Notes: a model not told the origin generated them from the letters alone. DNA of 64,000 bases from Achromobacter piechaudii NBRC 102461 (GCF_001571245.1 NZ_BCTK01000005.1:124001-188000), one strand, 5' to 3'; counted from the stretch's first letter, positions 8,511 to 17,188 are shown. Translations and numbers: made by a program.

Positions 8511-9485
8511 TCAATTGGCCTGGATGTTGGCGCTTTGGATGACGTCCGACCACAAGGCGTATTCGCGGTCGATGCGCGATTGCAGCGCCTTGGCGTCACC
8601 CGCGTTGATGGTGTAGCCGCCTTCGGTCATGGCCTGGCGGAAAGCCGGGTCTTTGGACACGTCTTGCAGCGCGCGGGTCAGGCGCGTCGATACCGCATCG
8701 GGCAGCTTCTTGGGCCCGACCAGTGCGTACCACCCCACGACTTCGTAGTCCTTCATGCCGGCCTCGATCATGGTGGGCACGTCCGGCAGTTCGGGGTTGC
8801 GGGTCTTGGACGTGACGGCCAGCGCGCGCGCCTTGCCGCTCTTGATGAAAGGAATCGCGGTGCTGGTGATGTCGAACATGAACGTCACCTTGCCGCTGAT
8901 CACATCCATCATGGCGGGCGAGTTGCCGCGATACGGCACGTGCAGCATGGAAGCGTCGGCTTGCTTTTTCAGCAGCTCGGCCGACAGGTGGTTGGACGCG
9001 CCGATGCCGGCCGATCCGAACGACACGGCGTCGGGGTGCGAGCGCGCATAGCTGACCAGTTCGCTCACGTTCTTGGCGGGAATCTGCGGGCCGATCAGCA
9101 GCACGTTGGCGTAATCGACGACCAGCCCGATCAGCGAGAAGTCGCGGCGCGGATCGAACAGCGTGCTGCGCTGGACCAGCGGCGACATGGTCAGCGTGGG
9201 GCTGGCGGCAAAGCCCAGCATGTAGCCATCGGGCGTGGCCTTGGCGGTGGCGTCCGAGGCGATCATGCCGCTGGCGCCCGCGCGGTTCTCGACCACGACG
9301 GTCTGGCCCAGCTTGTCGCCCAGGTACTTGGCGAAGACGCGCGCCGTGGTGTCGACGGGGCCGCCCGGCGCATAACCTACCAACAGGCGGATGGGGCGGT
9401 CGGGGTAGCCTTCCGCGTGGGCCGAGGCCGCCATGGAAAGCGCCACCGTGGCGGTGGCCGTGGCAATGAGGGTCTTGAGTTTCAC
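8511..9485 (-). CDS. Bug/TctC-family periplasmic solute-binding protein
   Basis: A 324-residue receptor with a typical Sec signal peptide (MKLKTLIATATATVALSMAA, cleavage after AHA near residue 24). Family motifs include YAPGGPVDTTARVFAKYL, NRAGASGMIA, KATPDGY and GSAGIGASNHLSAELL. It lies between the acyl-CoA ligase and the NPD flavoenzyme in one leftward operon, suggesting it captures the acid that the ligase activates. Its nearest relative in the window by signature is the Bug at 6331. No permease subunits are nearby. Confidence 0.92.
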   Translation of the reverse strand: MKLKTLIATATATVALSMAASAHAEGYPDRPIRLLVGYAPGGPVDTTARVFAKYLGDKLGQTVVVENRAGASGMIASDATAKATPDGYMLGFAASPTLTMSPLVQRSTLFDPRRDFSLIGLVVDYANVLLIGPQIPAKNVSELVSYARSHPDAVSFGSAGIGASNHLSAELLKKQADASMLHVPYRGNSPAMMDVISGKVTFMFDITSTAIPFIKSGKARALAVTSKTRNPELPDVPTMIEAGMKDYEVVGWYALVGPKKLPDAVSTRLTRALQDVSKDPAFRQAMTEGGYTINAGDAKALQSRIDREYALWSDVIQSANIQAN

Positions 9486-9542
9486 GCTGTTGTCTCCTTG
9501 TGGTTAAGGGGCTGGTCGTGGAGCGGAACAGCGAGTCCGCGC

Positions 9543-11063
9543 CTACGCCAACCTTTCTTTCAGCGGTTGCTTGAGGATCTTTCCGCTGACGGTCGTGGGA
9601 ATCGTGTCGATGGAAATGATCCGTGCGGGCCGCTTGTAGGGCGCCAGCTGCGCGCGCAGATGCCGCATCAAAAGCTCGGTGTCGATCCTGGCGCCGGGCA
9701 GGGGCTCGACGAAGGCGATGACCTCTTCGTTCTGGTCGGCGGTGTCGCGGCCCACCACGGCGGACAGACGCACGCCGGGAAAGGCATTGATGACCGACTC
9801 GACTTCGATCGGGTAGACGTTGAAGCCCGAGCGGATGATCAGGTCCTTGGAGCGGCCGGCGATGAACAGCGCGCCGTCGTCTTCGACATAGCCGATATCG
9901 CCCGTGTTGAGCCAGCCGCCCGGCAGCAGGGCCTCGGCGGTCTGTTCGGGGTTGCGGTAGTAGCCCAGCATGACGCCTGGGCCCCGGATCAGGATGTCGC
10001 CGCGTTCGCCGGGCGTGGGCGCGCCGGCCTCGGGGCTGCCCAGCCGCAATTCGACGCCGTCCACCGCGTAGCCCGCCGAACAATCGTCGCGGGGTTCGTC
10101 GATGCGCGTGATGAACATCGAGCCCGCGTATTCGGTGATGCCGTAGCCGTGGTGCATGGCGACCCCGAAGTAGCGTTCGGCGTCGCGCTTGAGCGTGGGA
10201 TCCAGCGCCGCGCCGCCCGTGTACAGGTAGCGCAAGGCGGGCGCGCGCAGCTCGGCGCGGGGCGGCGCCACGGCCATCATGCGGCTGAACATGGTGGGCA
10301 CGCCTTGCAGGATGCTGACGCCGGGATGCGCCAGGGCCTTGAAGGCGTCCTCGGCGTCGAAGCGGCTGCGCAGCACCAGGCTGGCGCCGGCGTGCACGGT
10401 CGCCATCAGCACGGTGGCGATGCCGAAGATGTGCGACATGGGCAGCGCCGCGTAACCGATGTCGTGCGGCGTCAGTCGCCGCGACGCCGCCGACACACGC
10501 GCGAAATGCAGCAGTCCGCGATGCGGCACCATCACGCCCTTGGGCGCGCCCGTGGTGCCCGAGGTGTAGATGACGGTGGCCACTTCCGCGGCCTGCGCGC
10601 CGGTTTCTGCGCGTGTGGGCGCGGCGGCGCGCGCGGCCTGCACACCCGGTCCCCATACAGCGGGGTCGGCATTCACCGCGCCCGAGGCGGCGGCATGGGC
10701 GGCGGCGGCGGGCGACACGCCTGTCGTGTAGAGCATCAGTTCGGGCTGGGCATGCTGGCGGATGTTGTCCACTTCACGGGCGGACAGCCGCGCGTTCACG
10801 CCGACCGGCCAGGCGCCCGCCACGCCGCAGCCGAACAGCGCCGCGATCATCGCCGCGCAGTTCTCGCCCACCATCAGCACGCGGTGGCCGGGCTGCACCC
10901 CTTGCTCGCGCAACCAGCCGGCCACGGCCTGCACGCGCTGCCATAGCTGCGCATAGGTCAGCGTGCCGCCGCCTTCCTCGTAAAGCACGACGGCGTCGGG
11001 CTGCTGGCGCGCCTGAAGCGCAAGGACCTCATGAATGCGGGTGATGGGTTCTGCTTGGGACAT
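9543..11063 (-). CDS. AMP-forming acyl-CoA ligase
   Basis: A 506-residue ANL-superfamily enzyme that should form an acyl-CoA from a carboxylic acid, ATP and CoA via an acyl-adenylate. Core motifs in order: VIYTSGTTGAPKGVMVPH (P-loop-like A3), HHGYGITEYAG (A5), GWLNTGDIGYVEDDG (A7), SKDLIIRSGFNVYP (A8 hinge) and TTVSGKILKQPL with the catalytic lysine (A10). The start at 11063 is chosen because it follows the thiolase-like gene by 17 bases and begins the conserved N-terminal domain. It is the probable entry step of the leftward catabolic operon; the acid is unknown. Confidence 0.92.
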   Translation of the reverse strand: MSQAEPITRIHEVLALQARQQPDAVVLYEEGGGTLTYAQLWQRVQAVAGWLREQGVQPGHRVLMVGENCAAMIAALFGCGVAGAWPVGVNARLSAREVDNIRQHAQPELMLYTTGVSPAAAAHAAASGAVNADPAVWGPGVQAARAAAPTRAETGAQAAEVATVIYTSGTTGAPKGVMVPHRGLLHFARVSAASRRLTPHDIGYAALPMSHIFGIATVLMATVHAGASLVLRSRFDAEDAFKALAHPGVSILQGVPTMFSRMMAVAPPRAELRAPALRYLYTGGAALDPTLKRDAERYFGVAMHHGYGITEYAGSMFITRIDEPRDDCSAGYAVDGVELRLGSPEAGAPTPGERGDILIRGPGVMLGYYRNPEQTAEALLPGGWLNTGDIGYVEDDGALFIAGRSKDLIIRSGFNVYPIEVESVINAFPGVRLSAVVGRDTADQNEEVIAFVEPLPGARIDTELLMRHLRAQLAPYKRPARIISIDTIPTTVSGKILKQPLKERLA

Positions 11064-11080
11064 CGATGTTGCCGTGAGGA

Positions 11081-12253
11081 TCAAAGGGTGGCCTGGGTGC
11101 CCAGGATGGCGGTGGACTGGCTGGACAAGGTGCCGCCGTTGCCGTGCACCAGCGCCAGGTTCGCGCTGGCGACCTGGCGGGCGCCGCATTCGCCGCGCAG
11201 TTGGCGCACGGCTTCGATCATGATGAAGACGCCATACATGCCGGGATGCACGCAGCACAAGCCGCCGCCGTTGGTGTTGACGGGCAGCCGGCCGCCCGGT
11301 GCGATGGCGCCGTCGGCGATGAAGTCCTTGGCTTCGCCTTTTTCGCAGAAGCCCAGGTCTTCAAGGAACAGCAGGGTGTTGATGGTGAAGGCGTCGTAGA
11401 GTTCGACCACGTCGATGTCGCGCGGCGCAACGCCGGCCATGTCGAACGCGTGCTTGCCCGATTGCGCGGCGGCGGTGACGGTCAGGTCGTGCATGGAGGA
11501 GATCTGCCGATTCCAGACCGCCGTGGCGTTGCCCAGCACGTAGACGGGCGGGCGCGGCAGGTCGCGGGCGCGATCTGCGCGCACCAGCACGAAGGCCCCC
11601 GCGCCGTCGGTAACCAGGCAGCAGTCGCGCACGCTCAAGGGGTCGGACACCATGCGCGCGGACAGGATCTGGTCCAGCGTGGTCGGTTCGCGCAGTTGCG
11701 CTTCCGGGTTCAGTTGCGCCCATTGATTGGCCGCCAGCGCTACCTGCGCCAGATGCTCGCGGCGCGTGCCGTACTGGTGCATGTGGCGCGCCGCCGCCAG
11801 CGCATACGAGGACAGCGGGCTCAACGGGTCGTAGGGCGTCTCATAAGGCTGCGGGTCGAACTGCTTGCGCACGCGGCCGATCTCGGCGCGGCTCAAGGTG
11901 GAGGTGCGCTGCGTGCTGCCGTAGCAGACCAGCACGGCGTTGCACTGACCGGAGGCCAGCGCATGCAATGCCGGCAGCAGGTGCGCCACGAAGCTAGAGC
12001 CGCCCAGCATGGTGCTGTCGATGAAGGTGGGGCGGATGCCCAGGTGTTCGATCACCGGCATGGCCCACATCGGCGCAGCGACGCTGGCGGTGCACAGGCC
12101 GTCGATGTCCTGCATGGTCAGGCCGGCGTCGGTCACGGCGCGATGCGCCGCCTGCACCAGGATTTCCATTTCGGTGTAGCCGTTGGCTTGGCCCAGGCCT
12201 GCATGGCCCACGCCGGCGACGGCCACCGCGCCGCGCAAATCGTTGAGCGTCAT
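11081..12253 (-). CDS. Thiolase-fold protein lacking the nucleophilic cysteine (possible retro-aldolase)
   Basis: A 390-residue protein of the SCP-x thiolase/lipid-transfer type. At the position of the nucleophilic cysteine the sequence reads TMLGGSS (Met82), so thiolysis by the usual covalent mechanism is unlikely. The histidine region is kept as GGGLCCVHPGMYG (His336, Tyr340), and Tyr286 lies in ELYDAFT. Steroid side-chain retro-aldolases of the Ltp2 type are thiolase-fold proteins that work with a DUF35 partner and, as I recall, use two tyrosines in about these places. The start at 12253 overlaps the DUF35 stop by 4 bases, implying a stoichiometric complex. A retro-aldol C-C cleavage of a CoA-ester is the favoured but unproven role. 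Confidence 0.8.
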   Translation of the reverse strand: MTLNDLRGAVAVAGVGHAGLGQANGYTEMEILVQAAHRAVTDAGLTMQDIDGLCTASVAAPMWAMPVIEHLGIRPTFIDSTMLGGSSFVAHLLPALHALASGQCNAVLVCYGSTQRTSTLSRAEIGRVRKQFDPQPYETPYDPLSPLSSYALAAARHMHQYGTRREHLAQVALAANQWAQLNPEAQLREPTTLDQILSARMVSDPLSVRDCCLVTDGAGAFVLVRADRARDLPRPPVYVLGNATAVWNRQISSMHDLTVTAAAQSGKHAFDMAGVAPRDIDVVELYDAFTINTLLFLEDLGFCEKGEAKDFIADGAIAPGGRLPVNTNGGGLCCVHPGMYGVFIMIEAVRQLRGECGARQVASANLALVHGNGGTLSSQSTAILGTQATL

Positions 12254-12654
12254 GTCGCCTCCTGGCAAGGGTCGAAGACCACGAGGCCGTGGCCATCCTG
12301 TTGGACCACGCGGGCGCGCACGGCCATGCCGATGCGCACGTCGGCGGGGGCGACGCCTTCGACGCGGCTCATCAGCCGCACGCCTTCTTGCAGGTCGATC
12401 AGCGCCACGTTGTAGTCGCCGCCCGCTTCGGGCTTGCGGCGCACGACGGTGGTGGAATAGACCTCGCCGCGCCCGTCGGCGGGCGTGAAGCTGAGTTTGT
12501 CGGCGCCGCAGTGCGGGCAGATCATGCGGGGATAGAACACCGCGCGGTCGCAACCGCCACAGTGCTGGATAAGAAAGCGGCCCTGGTCGAGCGCCTGGCG
12601 GTACTGCGCCTCGACGCCCTGCGACACGCTTTCCTTGTGATCGGAAACAGTCAT
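12250..12654 (-). CDS. DUF35 zinc-ribbon/OB-fold protein, partner of the thiolase-like protein
   Basis: A 134-residue DUF35 protein. A helical N-terminus leads to a rubredoxin-like zinc ribbon (CGGC at about residues 32-35, CPHC at about 46-49), then an OB-fold domain (GRGEVYSTTVVRRKPEAG and following). Such proteins bind CoA-esters and pair with thiolase-like enzymes, as in archaeal HMG-CoA synthase/thiolase complexes and Ltp2 retro-aldolases. It is the first gene of the leftward operon, translationally coupled to the thiolase-like gene and divergent from the acyl-CoA dehydrogenases across 210 bases. Confidence 0.88.
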   Translation of the reverse strand: MTVSDHKESVSQGVEAQYRQALDQGRFLIQHCGGCDRAVFYPRMICPHCGADKLSFTPADGRGEVYSTTVVRRKPEAGGDYNVALIDLQEGVRLMSRVEGVAPADVRIGMAVRARVVQQDGHGLVVFDPCQEAT

Positions 12655-12864
12655 GGTGCGATGGGATTCCAGTGGATGACGGCTGCTAGTGTCGGTACAG
12701 CGGCAAGGTTCGGCCATTCTTCATTGCTGAAGCAGGCCTTTTGCGTATCGGTAGTGGGCAGGGCGGGCGGCGGCCCTACATCCAGCGCGAAGCCGGTCTT
12801 CGGAAGAGGCAGATTGTGAAGGCCATGCGGGCCATGGCTAGATACCGGGCAAAGGAGGTAGACC

Positions 12865-14055
12865 ATGAACCTGACCTGGACGCCGCAAGAGCGCCAATTC
12901 CGCGACGAGGTGCGTACGTTCGCGGCCACCCGGCTGCCGGCCGACATCCGCGACAAGGTGTTGCGTCATCAGCGCCTGGAGCGCGACGATTACGTGCGTT
13001 GGCACAACATCCTGGCGGACCAGGGCTGGGGCGCGCCGAACTGGCCCGCCGAGCACGGCGGCACCGGATGGAACGCCTTGCAGCGCCTGATCTTCGAAGT
13101 GGAATGCTTCAAGGCCGGCGCGCCGCGCCTGCTGCCGTTCGGCCTGTCGATGATCGGCCCCGTCCTGATGAAATACGGCAGCGCGGAACAGCAGGCGCAT
13201 TTCCTCCCGCGCATTCCGCGCGTGCAGGACTGGTGGTGCCAGGGCTATTCCGAGCCGGGTTCCGGGTCCGATCTGGCCTCGCTGAAAACGCGCGCCGTGC
13301 GCGATGGCGACCACTATGTCGTCAACGGCCAGAAGACGTGGACCACGCTGGCGCAATATGCCGACTGGATGTTCTGCCTGGCGCGCACCGACCCCGACGC
13401 GCGCGCGCAGCGCGGCATTTCGATGCTGTTGCTGGACATGCGCGCACCCGGCGTGACGGTGCGCCCGATCCGCACGCTGGACGGCGGCCACGACGTCAAT
13501 GAGGTCTGGCTGGAAGACGTGCGCGTGCCAGTGCAAAACCTGGTGGGCGAAGAGAACCAGGGCTGGACCTACGCCAAATACCTGCTGGGCCACGAACGCA
13601 CCGGTATTGCCGGGCTGGGCCATTGCCATCGTGAACTGGGCATCCTGAAACACATGGCGGCGCAGGCGCGCTCGCATGGCAAGCCCCTGCTGGCCGACAG
13701 CCGCTTCCGTGACCGCATCTCGCGCATCGAAGTGGACATCATGGCGCTGGAAATGCTGCTGCTGCGCGTGGCCTCCAGCAATGACGGCACGCCCGGGCCC
13801 GAGGCCTCGGTGTTGAAGATCCGCGGCTCCGAGATCCAGCAGGACCTGGCCATGTTGCAGATGGAGGTGGCGGGGCCGGACGCCTGGCCCTACGACCCCG
13901 ACTGGCTGCTGGCCGACAGCGATGACCACGGACCGGGCCCCGCGATGGCGGCAGCCGCCGGCGCGGGCTATGCCGATATGCGCAAGACGTCCATCTACGG
14001 CGGCACGACCGAAGTGCAGAAGGGCATCATCGCCCGCCTGGTGCTGGGCCTGTAG
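12865..14055 (+). CDS. Acyl-CoA dehydrogenase, catalytic-type subunit
   Basis: A 396-residue flavin acyl-CoA dehydrogenase with all three domains. FAD/substrate motifs include QGYSEPGSGSDLASLKT and NGQKTWTT; the C-terminus is IYGGTTEVQKGIIARL. The medium-chain-type catalytic glutamate (YEGT) is glycine here, but Glu244 in LLGHERTGIAG stands in the helix-G position used as base by isovaleryl-CoA dehydrogenase-like enzymes. It begins with AAGGAGG 6 bases before the ATG and is followed after 31 bases by a second dehydrogenase that lacks a base. The pair probably forms an alpha2-beta2 heterotetramer like steroid side-chain FadE pairs. Confidence 0.92.
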   Translation: MNLTWTPQERQFRDEVRTFAATRLPADIRDKVLRHQRLERDDYVRWHNILADQGWGAPNWPAEHGGTGWNALQRLIFEVECFKAGAPRLLPFGLSMIGPVLMKYGSAEQQAHFLPRIPRVQDWWCQGYSEPGSGSDLASLKTRAVRDGDHYVVNGQKTWTTLAQYADWMFCLARTDPDARAQRGISMLLLDMRAPGVTVRPIRTLDGGHDVNEVWLEDVRVPVQNLVGEENQGWTYAKYLLGHERTGIAGLGHCHRELGILKHMAAQARSHGKPLLADSRFRDRISRIEVDIMALEMLLLRVASSNDGTPGPEASVLKIRGSEIQQDLAMLQMEVAGPDAWPYDPDWLLADSDDHGPGPAMAAAAGAGYADMRKTSIYGGTTEVQKGIIARLVLGL

Positions 14056-14086
14056 GCCCGCCGCGCCATCCGACAGGAAGACACGC

Positions 14087-15217
14087 ATGGATTTCATCTA
14101 TACCGAAGAACAGCGCATGCTGGCCGATAGCCTGCGCCGCCTGGTGGACCAGGCATGGACGTTTCCCCAGCGCCGCGCCCGGCAGGCAGCCGGAACGCTG
14201 GACCCTCGGGCCTGGGCCGCGCTGGCCGAGCTGGGCGTGCTGGGCCTGACCATTTCGCAGGACTACGGCGGCTTTGGAGAAGTGCCCGCCAGCCTCTTGC
14301 CCGTGCATGTGGAGCTGGGCCGCGGCCTGGTGTCCGAACCCGTCATCCCCAGTGCGGTCATGGGCGCGGCGCTGCTGGATGCGTGCGGCGATGCGGCGCG
14401 CGGTCGCTGGCTGCCGGCAATTGCCTCGGGCGAGGCGATCGTCAGCGTGGCGTATCAAGAGCCGGGTCGGCGCTATGACACCCAGCCCCAGGATTGCCGC
14501 GCCGCCAGGACGGGGCAGGGGTGGCGGCTGGATGGCGCCAAGCATCTGGTGTGGCACGGGGCGGCGGCCACGGCCTGGCTGGTCAGCGCGAAGGGGGCCG
14601 AAGGCCAGACCGTCCTGCTGGCGGTGCCTGCGAATGCCGAGGGCGTTCGCGTCACCGACACGCCCACGCTGGATGGCGCGCGCTGCGCCCGGCTGGATCT
14701 GAACGCCGTGGGCCTGCCCGCCGATGCCTTGCTGGCCGAGGGCGCCGATGCCGATGCTGCGCTGGCCCTGGCGCTGCAATGGGGCACGGCGGCGCTCTGC
14801 GCGCATGCGGCCGGCGCGATGGACCGGCTGTTGGAAATCACCGTCGACTATCTGAAGACACGAAAGCAGTTCGGCCAGCCGCTGGCCGCGTTCCAGGCGC
14901 TGCAACACCGCCTGGCCGAGATGCTGGTGGCCAAGGAACTGGCCCTGTCGATGGCTTATGTAGCGGTCGCCGCGCTGACCGAACCCGATGCCGCGCAGCG
15001 CCGCCGCATGATCGCGTCGGCCAAGCTGGAGGCGGCCCGCGCCGGGCGGCAGGTGGCGCAGATGGCGGTGCAGCTGCATGGCGGCATGGGCATGACGGAC
15101 GAGCTGGAGGTGGGCGACTACTTCAAGCGGTTGACCATGGTGGATCAACTGCTGGGCGATACGGCTGAACAACTGGCGGTGCTGGAAGGTTTGGCGATAC
15201 TTGAGGAGCAGGCATGA
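14087..15217 (+). CDS. Acyl-CoA dehydrogenase-like subunit lacking a recognisable catalytic base
   Basis: A 376-residue acyl-CoA dehydrogenase homologue. The fold is clear from MDFIYTEEQRMLADSLRRLV, the FAD motif TRKQFGQPLAAFQALQHRLA and QLHGGMGMTDELEVGDYFKR. At the usual base positions the sequence reads LLGDTAEQ (for YEGTxxIQ) and QWGTAALCAHAAGAMDR (for the LDxER helix), so no catalytic glutamate is visible in either. The central FAD-binding segment is also divergent (AYQEPGRRYDTQPQDC). This suits the non-catalytic half of a heteromeric dehydrogenase with the gene just upstream. The ATG at 14087 has AGGAAG upstream. It overlaps the next gene by 4 bases. Confidence 0.9.
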   Translation: MDFIYTEEQRMLADSLRRLVDQAWTFPQRRARQAAGTLDPRAWAALAELGVLGLTISQDYGGFGEVPASLLPVHVELGRGLVSEPVIPSAVMGAALLDACGDAARGRWLPAIASGEAIVSVAYQEPGRRYDTQPQDCRAARTGQGWRLDGAKHLVWHGAAATAWLVSAKGAEGQTVLLAVPANAEGVRVTDTPTLDGARCARLDLNAVGLPADALLAEGADADAALALALQWGTAALCAHAAGAMDRLLEITVDYLKTRKQFGQPLAAFQALQHRLAEMLVAKELALSMAYVAVAALTEPDAAQRRRMIASAKLEAARAGRQVAQMAVQLHGGMGMTDELEVGDYFKRLTMVDQLLGDTAEQLAVLEGLAILEEQA

Positions 15218-16017
15218 CGACGGGCGAAAGCTACACGCAGATCCGCTTCACGCTGACGGACGGCGTAGGCGTCATCACGCTGAACCGGCCGGACCGGCTC
15301 AACAGCTTTACCGAGGTCATGCACACCGAACTGGCGCGCGCGCTCGATACCCTGCAAGCGCATGCGGGCCTGCGTGGGTTGGTCATCACCGGCGCGGGCC
15401 GGGGCTTTTGCGCGGGGCAGGATCTCAGCGAACGCAAGCCTGCCGACGATGGTTCGCGGCGTGACCTGAGCCTGATGCTGGAGAAATGCTATCGGCCGCT
15501 GATCACCCGATTGCGCGCGCTGCCGGTGCCGGTGGTGTGCGTGATGAACGGCGTGGCGGCGGGCGCGGGAGCCAGCCTGGTGCTGGCGTGCGACGTGGTC
15601 TTCGCCGTGCAGTCGGCGCGTTTCGTGCAGGCGTTCAGCAAGATTGGCCTGTTGCCAGACGCAGGTGGCACGTGGTTTCTGCCCCGGTTGGTCGGGTCGG
15701 CGCGCGCGATGGGCGCGGCGCTGTTCGGCGAATCGGTCAGCGCAACAGACGCGCAGGCCTGGGGGCTGATCTGGCGCGTCGTGCCGGATGATGCGCTGGA
15801 TGCCACCTTGTCGGATATCACCGCCACCCTGGCCGCTGGCCCCACGCGTGCCTACGCAGCGACCAAGGCCGCGTTGCACGCGTCCAGCGGCAATACGCTG
15901 GCGCAGCAGTTCGACCTGGAATGCCAGTTGCAGCGCGAGCTGGGCTACACGGACGATTACGTGGAAGGCATGCGCGCCTTCGCCGAAAAGCGGCCGCCCG
16001 CGTTCACTGGAACCTGA
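15214..16017 (+). CDS. PaaG-like enoyl-CoA isomerase (crotonase family)
   Basis: A 267-residue crotonase. The oxyanion-hole segments are present (AGRGFCAGQDL; NGVAAGAGASLVLACD). The two hydratase glutamates are missing: the first position is Ser121, the second Phe141. Asp149 in LLPDAGGTWFLPRL matches the catalytic aspartate of PaaG, the 1,2-epoxyphenylacetyl-CoA isomerase, and of delta3-delta2 isomerases. The C-terminus (FDLECQLQRELGYTDDYVEGMRAF..KRPPAFTG) is also PaaG-like. No other phenylacetate genes are nearby, so a double-bond isomerase in the adjacent dehydrogenase pathway is more likely than ring opening. Start overlaps the upstream stop (ATGA). Confidence 0.85.
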   Translation: MTTGESYTQIRFTLTDGVGVITLNRPDRLNSFTEVMHTELARALDTLQAHAGLRGLVITGAGRGFCAGQDLSERKPADDGSRRDLSLMLEKCYRPLITRLRALPVPVVCVMNGVAAGAGASLVLACDVVFAVQSARFVQAFSKIGLLPDAGGTWFLPRLVGSARAMGAALFGESVSATDAQAWGLIWRVVPDDALDATLSDITATLAAGPTRAYAATKAALHASSGNTLAQQFDLECQLQRELGYTDDYVEGMRAFAEKRPPAFTGT

Positions 16018-16141
16018 GGCGTGGCGTGCAGCCGGAGCGCGTCGAAAGGTGTTTTGCGGTGAGCGCGGGGGCGTTCGTTTCGATGCCCGCCGAGGCGACC
16101 TCTAAGACCCCCGCTTCGGCGACCGCGCCTCGCGCCTGCGT

Positions 16142-17035
16142 TCAATGCGCCTGCGGCACCTGGATCTGTTCGATGAGGTCGCGGGCGCAGCCGGGCAGGG
16201 CATCGATGTCGCGCACCAGCAGCTTGCGTTCGCGCACCACCCAGGGTTCATCAAGCTCCACCACGCGCAACTTGGTGTCGGCGCCGTAGCGGCGCGCGGC
16301 GGAATCGGGAATCACGCCGATGCCCACGCCCGCCTGCACCATGCGGCAAATGGAATCGAAGCTGTACAGCTGGATGCGCTGCGGCAAGCGTTGGCCGCTG
16401 CGTTCCAACTGGTCGCGCAGGAAGGCGACCAGCGTGGAGCCTTCGTGCATGGTGATGAACGGGTAGCGCACGGCATCGACCAGCTTGACCTTGTCCTGGT
16501 CTTGCAACGGATGGCCGTTAGGCACCACCAGCACCAGCCGGTCGGTGCTGAAGTGGATGGCTTGCAGCTCGGGGGCGTCGACCGGGCCGGCCACGATGCC
16601 CAGATCGGTGGTGCCGTCCAGCACGCCGCGCACGATGTCGCGCGTCAGCCGCTCTTGCAGGTCCACCGTGACGCCCGGGTGCACCGACAGGAATTGCGCC
16701 AGGATGTCCGGCATGAATTCGGTCACGGCCGTGGTGTTGGCGAAGATGCGGATGTGGCCCGCGTCGCCGTCGGATTGCTCCTGGAAGTCGTGTTTCAGGT
16801 GGTCCACCTGACGCATGATGACGCGGGCGTGTTGCAGCAGTTTCTGGCCGGCGGGCGTGATTTCCACGCCCCGGCTGTCGCGGTACAGCAAACGGGAATT
16901 GAGCTGGTTTTCCAGCGCCTTGATCCGCACGCTGACGGCGGCCAGGGACAGATGCGCCCGTTTCGCGGCCTGGGTCAGGCTGGGCGATTCGGCGATGTGG
17001 ATGAAAAGGCGTAGGTCGGCTAGGTCGAAGTGCAT
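16142..17035 (-). CDS. LysR-family regulator, probable itaconate locus regulator
   Basis: A 297-residue LysR protein with an N-terminal winged HTH (FDLADLRLFIHIAESPSLTQAA, then AAVSVRIKALENQL) and a co-inducer domain. The ATG at 17035 begins the usual LysR start (MHFDLADLRL). It is divergent from the itaconyl-CoA hydratase gene across 153 bases. The same arrangement, a LysR regulator facing ich-ict-ccl, exists in Pseudomonas (RipR), so regulation of that operon in response to itaconate or its CoA ester is inferred. It could also act on the convergent dehydrogenase operon, which ends 124 bases away. Confidence 0.9.
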   Translation of the reverse strand: MHFDLADLRLFIHIAESPSLTQAAKRAHLSLAAVSVRIKALENQLNSRLLYRDSRGVEITPAGQKLLQHARVIMRQVDHLKHDFQEQSDGDAGHIRIFANTTAVTEFMPDILAQFLSVHPGVTVDLQERLTRDIVRGVLDGTTDLGIVAGPVDAPELQAIHFSTDRLVLVVPNGHPLQDQDKVKLVDAVRYPFITMHEGSTLVAFLRDQLERSGQRLPQRIQLYSFDSICRMVQAGVGIGVIPDSAARRYGADTKLRVVELDEPWVVRERKLLVRDIDALPGCARDLIEQIQVPQAH

Positions 17036-17188
17036 GGGCCATATATTACGGCGCGCCGCGCCGGGACTGGTGCTGGCTTGCCGATTCAGGCGCCGCAAAC
17101 CCCGCCTTGAGGAAAAACGAATTCACAACGGGGACGGCTTGCGGGCATGCTTGGCGCTTATGAAAAACCCCAGCAAAGGATATAAGGC

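Noticed and set aside
8271-10946. Long rightward open frame (about 890 codons) across the NPD, Bug and ligase genes
   Set aside because: It lies opposite three well-supported leftward genes; composition (Gly, Arg, His, Val) is that of a complementary-strand shadow.
16018-16141. Search for a terminator between the convergent PaaG-like and LysR genes
   Set aside because: No stem with T-run was found on either strand in these 124 bases.
17156-17185. CTTAT/ATAAG inverted repeat before the itaconyl-CoA hydratase gene
   Set aside because: Five-base arms 20 bases apart, without T-N11-A symmetry; too weak to call an operator.
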